Assembly: GCA_947625255.1 (NCBI GenBank)
Contig: CANQNT010000020.1
Location: forward strand, 1 to 56,462
Reading direction: 5' to 3'
DNA from: an uncultured Acetatifactor sp.
GTDB taxonomy: Bacteria; Bacillota; Clostridia; Lachnospirales; Lachnospiraceae
Length of the DNA: 56,462 nt
The position numbers and the translations under genes are program-made. Numbering within the stretch: the first letter of the stretch is position 1; each line of letters begins with the position of its first letter. A model generated the notes under the pieces. It saw only the letters and a program-made list of their open reading frames with translations. It ran no database searches and was not told where the DNA came from. Below are positions 33,859 to 40,533 of the stretch, in pieces.

Positions 33859-34893
33859 ATGAAATTGGAGGGAATTGTAATATGCTCCGGTGGCATGGTG
33901 GATGTGGAAGGCGTACCGGAAGAGATAAAAATCCTTCCCCTCGGACATGTGCATTCGCAGAAGGGTGATTTTGAGGTTGATGATGAGAGCGTCGAATTAA
34001 TCCGGAAACAGTTCAAGAGCCGGAAGTTAGACCTTGTAATTGATTATGAACACCAGACGCTCAAAGATGTACAGGCTCCGGCAGGAGGATGGATTGAGGA
34101 TATTTACAAAGGAGAGGATGCGGTTGTCGCAAAGGTAAAGTGGACAGACAAAGCAAAGGAATATCTCCGAAACAGGGAATACCGGTATCTTTCACCGGTA
34201 GTCATGGTAAGAAAAAAGGACAGGAAAGCAGCAGCCATCCACTCTGCTGCCCTGACAAACACACCGGCTATTGATGGGATGTTCGCAATCGTGAATTCCA
34301 TTGATATATCAAATTATGAAGAGGAGGAAACACAAATGGATTTGAAAAAGTTGGCACAGCTGCTTGGGCTTCCGGACACAGCAACGGAAGAGGATGTTGA
34401 AAAGGCACTTGCAGCATTGGCAGAGACATCAAAGGAAGCAAACAAAGGCGATGAGGGCAAGAAGGAGGGCGGAGATGCAGAAGAGGCTGTACCGGTTGCA
34501 AACTCTGTTGTGTTATCGCTGCTTGGTTTGAAGGCTGATGCAAAGACGGAAGATGTGGCTACAGCCATTATGAAACTTTCGGCAGGGACAAGGAATGACG
34601 AGGTACTTGCCCTGAAGGAAGAACTGAAGGAACGCAATGCAGAGGACATGGTGCAGATGGCTCTGAAAGAAGGGAAAATCACTGCAGCACAGAAGGAATG
34701 GGCGAAGTCCTATGCCCTGAGTGATAAGGAAGGGTTCAAGTCTTTTGTTGACAAAGCACCGGTAATTGTCCCACAGGGCAAAATGGAACTGAAGGATGCC
34801 CCGGCAGACAGCCATCAGGATTATGATATGGAAATCCTGAAAAACTGCGGTCTTTCAAAAGAGGATGTTGAAAAATATTACAAGGAGGATTAG
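33859..34893 (+). CDS. Mu I-like prohead protease / scaffold
   Basis: This protein of about 344 residues resembles Mu gpI, a serine protease whose C-terminal portion (Z in Mu) serves as scaffold. The N-terminal part has KILPLGHVHSQKGDFEVDDES, DLVIDYEHQTL (about residues 59-69), and later SPVVMVRKKDRKAAAIHSAALTNTPAIDG (about 115-143), all typical of the family. The second half is acidic and helical (about 155-344), fitting a scaffold. ATG 33859 is favoured over ATG 33856, which is adjacent to the AAGGAG site; a TTG at 33865 is another option. Confidence 0.88.
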   Translation: MKLEGIVICSGGMVDVEGVPEEIKILPLGHVHSQKGDFEVDDESVELIRKQFKSRKLDLVIDYEHQTLKDVQAPAGGWIEDIYKGEDAVVAKVKWTDKAKEYLRNREYRYLSPVVMVRKKDRKAAAIHSAALTNTPAIDGMFAIVNSIDISNYEEEETQMDLKKLAQLLGLPDTATEEDVEKALAALAETSKEANKGDEGKKEGGDAEEAVPVANSVVLSLLGLKADAKTEDVATAIMKLSAGTRNDEVLALKEELKERNAEDMVQMALKEGKITAAQKEWAKSYALSDKEGFKSFVDKAPVIVPQGKMELKDAPADSHQDYDMEILKNCGLSKEDVEKYYKED

Positions 34894-34895
34894 TC

Positions 34896-35345
34896 ATGGA
34901 CAGAGTAGGAAATCAGAAACTTTCAGGTATGGATATCAATATTCCGGTAGCAGCCGGTGCAACGATTGCTGAGGCGGTAATGGTTGCAGTAGGTACAGAT
35001 GGTTATGCGGTGGAAGCATCCAAGACTTCTGGTCTTACTATTGCAGGATGTGCAATGAGGCATACAGACAATGCTTCTGGCAGCAATGGGGCTGTATCAG
35101 TCCCGGTCAGAAGAGGGGCGTTTGTATGGGACAATGATGGCAGCATAGAGGAAACGGACATCTTAAAGGATGCATATGTGTCTGATGAGAAAACCGTCAC
35201 AATCACAGCAGAGGGATCAAGCAGGGCAGGAAAAATCCTTGCGGTTGATTCCGATGGCGTGACAGTGGAAATGTTAAACGGCAGGGAAAATCCTGCTGCG
35301 GATGGGGAAACAGGAAAGCAGGAAGATGGAGGTGAAGTGAAATGA
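34896..35345 (+). CDS. Probable capsid decoration protein
   Basis: This 149-residue protein is rich in glycine, alanine, valine and threonine with beta-strand character (INIPVAAGATIAEAVMVAVGTDGYAVEAS, TIAGCAMRHTDN, VPVRRGAFVWDNDGS). It looks like DUF2190-type capsid cement proteins that stud phage heads. Its place between scaffold and major head genes fits. The C-terminal 20 residues are a low-complexity acidic tail. It overlaps the major head gene by ATGA. Confidence 0.68.
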   Translation: MDRVGNQKLSGMDINIPVAAGATIAEAVMVAVGTDGYAVEASKTSGLTIAGCAMRHTDNASGSNGAVSVPVRRGAFVWDNDGSIEETDILKDAYVSDEKTVTITAEGSSRAGKILAVDSDGVTVEMLNGRENPAADGETGKQEDGGEVK

Positions 35346-36247
35346 TTGTAAATCAGGCAAGTTTGAAGGGGTTGAATGTAAGTTATTCCGCAGCTTACAA
35401 CAAAGCCTTTGAGGGCGTTAAGAGCAATTATGAGAAGATTGCCACAACAGTACCAAGTACAACAGCGGAAACCAATTATAAGTGGTTAGGGCAGATTCCA
35501 CAAATGCGTGAGTGGATTGGTGACAGGGAAATCCAGAGCCTGTCTGCCTATGACTATATCATTAAGAACAAGAAATTTGAAATGACGGTATCTGTGCCGA
35601 GGGATGATATTGAAGATGACCAGTATGGTATTTATACACCGTTGTTTTCCAATATGGGCGAATCCGCAGCACAGCATCCGGACATCCTCTGCTTTGATGC
35701 GTTGAAGGCAGGGTTTACCGAGAAGTGTTATGACGGTAAGACATTTTTTGCGGAGGATCACCCTTCCGGAGAGGGTGGCAAAAAGAAGGTAAGCAATCTG
35801 TCCCATGACAAGCTGGATGCAGATTCATACGAAGCTGCAAGGACAGCAATCATGAGCATTACCGGGGACAAAGGCAAGAGCCTGAATCTGGTTCCGAACC
35901 TTCTTGTTGTATCACCGGCAAATGAAAAAGCTGCCCGGCTGATTTTGAAGGCTGACCAGATAAACGGAACAACCAATGTGTTAAAAGACACAGCGGAGCT
36001 GCTTGTTGCAACAGAACTGGCGGATACTCCCGATGCATGGTTCCTTCTCTGCACAAACCGGTTCTTAAAACCAATCATTTTCCAGAAGAGAAAGGCAATC
36101 AAAATGACTTCCCTGACGAAAGATGATGACCAGAACGTATTTTTGCGTGATGAATTTGTGTGGGGTGCAGACGGACGTTCCAATGCCGGATATGGCTTCT
36201 GGCAGATGGCTTATGGTTCTGATGGCACAGAACAGTCACAGGGATAG
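35342..36247 (+). CDS. Major head protein (Mu gpT-like)
   Basis: This 301-residue protein matches the Mu-like major head subunit family. The N-terminus has ASLKGLNVSYSAAYNKAFEG, and further on come YKWLGQIPQMREWIGDREIQSLSAYDY (about residues 47-73), FEMTVSVPRDDIEDDQYGIY (about 78-97) and LLVVSPANEKAARLIL (about 183-198), in the family's order. It would form the icosahedral shell. Length agrees with Mu gpT (about 305 residues). Confidence 0.93.
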   Translation: MIVNQASLKGLNVSYSAAYNKAFEGVKSNYEKIATTVPSTTAETNYKWLGQIPQMREWIGDREIQSLSAYDYIIKNKKFEMTVSVPRDDIEDDQYGIYTPLFSNMGESAAQHPDILCFDALKAGFTEKCYDGKTFFAEDHPSGEGGKKKVSNLSHDKLDADSYEAARTAIMSITGDKGKSLNLVPNLLVVSPANEKAARLILKADQINGTTNVLKDTAELLVATELADTPDAWFLLCTNRFLKPIIFQKRKAIKMTSLTKDDDQNVFLRDEFVWGADGRSNAGYGFWQMAYGSDGTEQSQG

Positions 36248-36260
36248 GAAGGTGAAGCAG

Positions 36261-36719
36261 ATGGCATATTGTACTGTAAGCGAAGTGCTGGACATGCTGA
36301 AGGCGGACATGCTGAATGTGATTATCGGTGATGACTACATAGAGGATGAGAAAGAACGAATCAAAGCAGTCATGCCATATGCAGAACAAGCTGTCGATGA
36401 TGCACAGGCAGAGATTGACGGTTATCTTGCAAAACGGTACAATGTACCATTTTGCAAGACACCTAAAGTCATCAATAAATTTGCAAAAGACATCGCATTG
36501 TATAATCTGGTATCCCGTAAAGGCGTTGACGAGAATGAGCGTGAAAAGACATACCTCACAAGATATAATGCTGCTATTGCTTTCCTGACCAAAGTTGCGG
36601 AAGGGAAGATAGACATAGGTGTGCCGGAGGGGTATTCCACAGAGGATGCAGCCAAGAACGGATTTTCCATGAAAAGCTCAAGGCGGACATTTACAAGGGA
36701 CAGCATGAGGGGGTGGTGA
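36261..36719 (+). CDS. Mu gp36-like head-tail connector (DUF1320)
   Basis: This 152-residue protein matches DUF1320: YCTVSEVLDMLKADM at the start, AVDDAQAEIDGYLAKRYNVPF (about residues 44-64) and the hydrophobic helix INKFAKDIALYNLVSRKG (about 71-88). The ATG at 36261 follows AGGAAGGTGAAGC. It is the head-completion or connector protein that sits between major head and tail genes in all Mu-like phages. Confidence 0.9.
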   Translation: MAYCTVSEVLDMLKADMLNVIIGDDYIEDEKERIKAVMPYAEQAVDDAQAEIDGYLAKRYNVPFCKTPKVINKFAKDIALYNLVSRKGVDENEREKTYLTRYNAAIAFLTKVAEGKIDIGVPEGYSTEDAAKNGFSMKSSRRTFTRDSMRGW

Positions 36720-36723
36720 GCAG

Positions 36724-37212
36724 ATGTCTTCCATATCTGTAAGATTAGACGGAGAAGTGGATGGGCTGCTTGCCAGATTAAAGCAGATGTCCGGCATTGA
36801 CAAAGCCGGAGTGATGAATGCCATTGCCGAGGGGCTGCGGACTTCTACAGTAGAGCGGTTCAGCTCGGAGGAGTCACCAGAAGGAAACAAGTGGAAGCCA
36901 TCTATCCGGGCAACAAGGCAGGGTGGCAAGACGCTTACAAAATCAGTGGGACTGAAGAACTCAATTAAGGCACAGGCTGATGGAACCGGTGCAGCGGTAG
37001 GAACCAATCTGGTATATGCAGCAACACATCAATTTGGAGATGAGAGAACAATCAGGGCAAAGAAGGGCAGATACCTACGGTTCCAGATCGGGGACAGATG
37101 GGTAAACATCCCTTCTGTCCGGGTAAATATCCCAGCCAGACCATTCCTCGGAATCAGCAAAGAGGATGAAGAGGAAATCAAGGCGATACTGGATGAAGTA
37201 TTCGAGGAATAA
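36724..37212 (+). CDS. Mu gpG / phage virion morphogenesis protein (tail completion)
   Basis: This 162-residue protein fits the Phage_tail_S/virion morphogenesis family. A helical start is followed by SSEESPEGNKWKPSIRAT (about residues 46-63), LVYAATHQFGDERTIRAKKGRYL (about 98-120) and NIPARPFLGISKEDEEEI (about 136-153), where H-Q-F-G and P-x-R-P-F-L-G are the conserved marks. It probably closes the tail or joins it to the head. Confidence 0.9.
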   Translation: MSSISVRLDGEVDGLLARLKQMSGIDKAGVMNAIAEGLRTSTVERFSSEESPEGNKWKPSIRATRQGGKTLTKSVGLKNSIKAQADGTGAAVGTNLVYAATHQFGDERTIRAKKGRYLRFQIGDRWVNIPSVRVNIPARPFLGISKEDEEEIKAILDEVFEE

Positions 37213-37215
37213 AGA

Positions 37216-37701
37216 ATGAAAGCAGAAAGAGATTTTTTGGTTCAAAAGCTAAAAGATGCAGGCATTCATGGGAAGATACACGAATCCATGAAAAGCCTGA
37301 AAAACTGCAATGAGGTTCATGTGGGTGCGGTTCTTAGGACAGGGGAAGATTTCACTCGTTCAGGCTCAAAAAAGAAATATACAGACCAAGAGGGGCATCG
37401 GAAACAGAGGAATAAACTGTTTGAAAGAACTTCGGAACTGCATGTTGTCATAGCCGATACTGACGAAGCCAAGGTAGAGGAAATACTGACAAATTTCTTG
37501 AAAAGCATTTCTAAAGGTCTTGAGGTCAATGGAAACTGGGTTGATATTGAGATTGGAAAGGCGGACTGGGTTGAAGGGGATGACAGCATCCTGAAGAGTA
37601 AGATTGCAGTGGAATTTGATGTCATCCTGACAGGTGGCATCTATGTAGATACAGATATTATAACAGCGAAAGTTGACAGTGTTGAAGCCAACAAAGAATA
37701 G
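37216..37701 (+). CDS. Probable tail terminator-like protein
   Basis: This 161-residue protein starts 3 bp after the gpG-like stop. It is an alpha/beta protein (MKAERDFLVQKLKDAG, RTSELHVVIADTDEAKVEEILTNFL, KIAVEFDVILTGGIYVDTD). Size and position between connector and sheath genes match the tail terminator (Mu gp37 or its counterpart). I do not see a signature strong enough to name the exact family. Confidence 0.65.
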   Translation: MKAERDFLVQKLKDAGIHGKIHESMKSLKNCNEVHVGAVLRTGEDFTRSGSKKKYTDQEGHRKQRNKLFERTSELHVVIADTDEAKVEEILTNFLKSISKGLEVNGNWVDIEIGKADWVEGDDSILKSKIAVEFDVILTGGIYVDTDIITAKVDSVEANKE

Positions 37702-37713
37702 GAGGTAGCATAA

Positions 37714-37917
37714 ATGGAAGGACAGAAAGAGGAATATGCAGCCATTGAAGAATTAAAGGAAAAAGAAGGGACACCGGATGCAGTGTTTGAGGGTGTCAAA
37801 GCAGCCAATGGTTGGAAAACCGGAAAGATGGTTAAGGAAAAAGACTATAAAGATGCGGTGGATGCTTTTGGAAAGGCACCGATGGATGGGAGGGAGGTGA
37901 AGAGATATGTTCAGTGA
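37714..37917 (+). CDS. Small phage protein before the sheath (Mu gp38-like position)
   Basis: This 67-residue charged protein begins after a strong ATAGGAGGTAGCATAA site. It reads like a helical domain (AAIEELKEKEGTPDAVFEGVKAANGWKTG and then a KDYKDAVDAFGKAPMDG repeat-like part). Mu has a short gene of unknown role at the same point. It overlaps the sheath start by 11 bp. Confidence 0.6.
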   Translation: MEGQKEEYAAIEELKEKEGTPDAVFEGVKAANGWKTGKMVKEKDYKDAVDAFGKAPMDGREVKRYVQ

Positions 37918-39334
37918 AATCAATGTTGAGGTTGAGGATGGGAACCTTGGGAGAAATTCAAGCACAGCGACACATGCTCAGGTAAAGATTGGGGTATCAA
38001 GTGCAGAAAGCAGTGTCCCTCTTTTGATTACTAATGCCATGAAGCCGGAGGATATCAAGTCAAAATTGGGATATACGCCACTGGCAGATGCATGTATAGA
38101 TGCAACCGAGAACGGATTGAAAACAATCTATGCAATCCCCATGAAGGCAGACATTCCCGGAGAAATCGGGAGTGTTACGCATACAGGAACCGGGGAAGGA
38201 ACCTTTGAGGTCAAAGGAACACCAAACAATGCTTATGACATTGTGGTGCAGATTACAGAAACAGGTGACACCAATGAGGGCAGTTTCCGTTATTCCATTG
38301 ATGGGGGAAATAATTTCTCCGAGGAGTACACGATTCCGCTTGGGGGAAAATATGAAATTTCCGGTACTGGCTTGTCACTGGATTTTGCGGACATCACTTC
38401 TGAGGCAAAGAGCTTCATTGGCGAGGATGCTTATGCATTCAGCACAACAGCACCAACCATGAACAATGCCAATGTACTGGAGGCGGTGGAGAAGCTGATC
38501 GGGTATAACAAAGCATTTGAGGTATGCCATATAGTGGGCGTTTCCACCAAGACGTTATGGGCAGCTTTACAGAGCGAGGCAGAGGAATTCCTGACCACCT
38601 ATAAGAGACCGCTGATTTTCCTTTGTGAAGGCAGAAGCTGCAGGGAGGGAGAAACACTGGATGAATATATGGCTGCGATGGAAACTGAAAGAAAGGGCAT
38701 CAGCAGCTGGTTCATAAGCGTATCCCTGTCCTATGCCACATACCAGAGGAAAGACCTCCGGACGCAGAACATCAACCTTGCAGGGGTGATATCCGGATTG
38801 ATTGGAAAAGCAAAAGAAAGCCTCTCCATCGGCTGCGTGGAGGAGTTTCCAGTAAGTTCAGCAAAACTTATCAGGCTGCTTCCTGAAGGGATTGAAGATT
38901 ACAGCAGGGAATTTGATGAAATGGGGTACACCATATTCCGTCAGTATAACGGAAAAGAGGATTATTATGTATCCAATGGCTATGTTATGTCCCCGGCAGG
39001 GAGTGATTTCAGATATATTGAGGATGTCCGGGTACTCTGCCGGATTATCCGGGAAGTAAATTTGAAGGCAACGGATAAGATTCAGACGGAAGTTGATCCG
39101 GAGAACCTCGAAGGCAGCGTAAAGACGATTGAGGCATATCTCAATATTGCAATGGAAGATTGCGAGAAAGATAAGATAATCAGTTCCGGAGAGGTGTCGA
39201 TTGACACAGAAAACTTGGATATTCTTGCAGACGAAACACTGGATGTTGCTGCAACATGGGTTCCGATGGGGACAGCGAGAAGGTTCAATATCAAGTTTGC
39301 TGTGAACAACCCGGCAGCATCCGGTGGAGAATAG
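37907..39334 (+). CDS. Contractile tail sheath protein (Mu gpL / DUF2586-like)
   Basis: This 475-residue protein fits the tail sheath of Mu-like phages of the DUF2586 type. It has an N-terminal strand region (MFSEINVEVEDGNLGRN), an inserted beta domain (about residues 85-170) and a C-terminal conserved domain with SSWFISVSLSYATYQRKDLRTQNI (about 264-287) and YVSNGYVMSPAGSDFRYIEDVRV (about 352-374). The next gene is the tube protein, as always with sheaths. It indicates a myovirus-type contractile tail. Confidence 0.87.
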   Translation: MFSEINVEVEDGNLGRNSSTATHAQVKIGVSSAESSVPLLITNAMKPEDIKSKLGYTPLADACIDATENGLKTIYAIPMKADIPGEIGSVTHTGTGEGTFEVKGTPNNAYDIVVQITETGDTNEGSFRYSIDGGNNFSEEYTIPLGGKYEISGTGLSLDFADITSEAKSFIGEDAYAFSTTAPTMNNANVLEAVEKLIGYNKAFEVCHIVGVSTKTLWAALQSEAEEFLTTYKRPLIFLCEGRSCREGETLDEYMAAMETERKGISSWFISVSLSYATYQRKDLRTQNINLAGVISGLIGKAKESLSIGCVEEFPVSSAKLIRLLPEGIEDYSREFDEMGYTIFRQYNGKEDYYVSNGYVMSPAGSDFRYIEDVRVLCRIIREVNLKATDKIQTEVDPENLEGSVKTIEAYLNIAMEDCEKDKIISSGEVSIDTENLDILADETLDVAATWVPMGTARRFNIKFAVNNPAASGGE

Positions 39335-39346
39335 GAGGTGTAGGAT

Positions 39347-39790
39347 ATGGCAAAGCAGCTGATAAATGGAAAGTGCTATGACTGGTCAAGCGTTACCATC
39401 AATGTGTCCGGCATGGACAGCATTGAGCTTCAGGAAATCTCATATGATGATGAGCAGGAAATGGAAGCTATCTATGGAAAAGGCGGTAAGATCAGGGGGT
39501 ATGGCACTGGAAACCAAAAAAATTCAGTTAAGCTCTCCATGACAAGGGAAGACTTCAACGAGATGATTCTGGTAATTAAGAGCAAAGGGTACAAGAGTTT
39601 TTACAAATACACAATCCCGAAAATAACAGTGAGCTATGCGGATGATGGCGTAGCAACGACAACGGATGTACTCACTAATGTAAAATTCTCGAAGCGTTCC
39701 CTGAAGGCAGCACAGGGCGATAAGAGCATGAAAGTTGACCTTGATGGAATGGCTATGGGCGGTATCAAGATGAATGGTCTTGGTGCTTAG
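39347..39790 (+). CDS. Tail tube protein (Mu gpM-like)
   Basis: This 147-residue protein resembles the Mu-type tail tube. Key text is LINGKCYDWSSVTINVSG (about residues 4-21), ELQEISYDDEQEMEAIYGKGGKIRGYGTGN (about 27-56) and the closing LKAAQGDKSMKVDLDG-MAMGGI. The gene lies directly after the sheath with a GGAGGTGTAGGAT site. It would polymerise into the inner tube through which DNA passes. Confidence 0.9.
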   Translation: MAKQLINGKCYDWSSVTINVSGMDSIELQEISYDDEQEMEAIYGKGGKIRGYGTGNQKNSVKLSMTREDFNEMILVIKSKGYKSFYKYTIPKITVSYADDGVATTTDVLTNVKFSKRSLKAAQGDKSMKVDLDGMAMGGIKMNGLGA

Positions 39791-39827
39791 CAATCATTAT
39801 TTTTGACATAAACAAGGAGGATATATC

Positions 39828-40253
39828 ATGGAAGTAACAGAAAAGAATGTAACACAGGCAGCGAAGCTGGAGAACGCTTTGGCAGTAAGCGATGAAGAAA
39901 GGAAAGAAAAAGAAAGCAAAGAGAGGATGGAGCAGCTCCGTAAGAAGTACAAGGAGATGGATGGAAAGATATATGAAATCGAAACATCCATTCAGGAGGA
40001 TGACGAAAACGAAACAGAGTTTGACTTTATCTTCAGGAAGCCAGGGACGCCATCATATGACAGATATGTAAAGACCTCCGGGACTTCCGGCACAAAGGCA
40101 TTAAGGACTTTTGTGCTTGACAATATCTGTGAAGAGCAGCGTGACGAACTGAAAAGCACTCTGGAGGAATATCCGGCAATGGCAATCAGCCTTGGGGAGA
40201 AGCTCCTGAACATGCTTGGCTTGTCTAAGGATACTACGGTAAAAAAGTTATAG
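39828..40253 (+). CDS. Tail assembly chaperone, zero-frame product
   Basis: This 141-residue acidic protein lies between tube and tape measure genes, where contractile and siphovirus tails keep the tail assembly chaperone. It has a coiled N-terminus (KLENALAVSDEERKEKESKERMEQLRKKY) and a conserved-looking domain with FDFIFRKPGTPSYDRYVKTSG (about residues 65-85) and CEEQRDELKSTLEEYPAMAISLGEKLLNMLG. Near the end it reads through a slippery A-AAA-AAG and stops at TAG 40251-40253; a longer product forms by -1 frameshift. Confidence 0.85.
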   Translation: MEVTEKNVTQAAKLENALAVSDEERKEKESKERMEQLRKKYKEMDGKIYEIETSIQEDDENETEFDFIFRKPGTPSYDRYVKTSGTSGTKALRTFVLDNICEEQRDELKSTLEEYPAMAISLGEKLLNMLGLSKDTTVKKL

Positions 40254-40477
40254 AGGAACACTCGGAACAAATTAAAAATAATATTGTGGATTATGGGAGG
40301 CTTCTGGTATATCAATACCTTCCAAGGGAAATGATTCCCGGAAACTTTGAGGACGTGGATTTTGATGAATTTTTCCGGCTCATGGCAATGGCTCAGGTGG
40401 CAAGGGAAATGAGGATAGAGGATATTGAGGTCGGCGTGAACAAAGGATATGTGGAGGCTCATCCGGATACACAATAA
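39828..40477 (+). CDS. Tail assembly chaperone, -1 frameshift product
   Basis: At 40241-40247 the sequence A AAA AAG is in the right register for -1 slippage. After AAG the shifted frame continues GTT ATA GAG ... without a stop to TAA at 40475-40477, adding 76 residues (VIEEHSEQIKNNIVDYGRLL, then YLPREMIPGNFEDVDFDEFF, MAMAQVAREMRIEDIEVGV). The extension is a helical domain with no good start codon of its own, and the fused protein would be about 216 residues. Such G/GT-type pairs are required for tail length control in many phages. Confidence 0.8.
40241..40247 (+). promoter_or_regulatory. Slippery heptamer A-AAA-AAG for programmed -1 frameshifting
   Basis: Zero-frame codons are GTA AAA AAG TTA TAG. 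A-AAA-AAG is one of the most efficient bacterial slip sites, and the zero-frame stop follows four bases later. The expected stimulating hairpin or upstream Shine-Dalgarno element was not verified by folding. Confidence 0.8.
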
Positions 40478-40533
40478 AAACCATGCTTCCATGAGGGGGT
40501 GTGGTTTTTGCCATAACAGAGGAGGTGGAGTTT

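Noticed and set aside
40286..40477. Separate 63-codon gene between chaperone and tape measure
   Set aside because: Its TTG-type start has no site, and the frame is continuous with the -1 frame after the slippery heptamer, so it is the frameshift extension.
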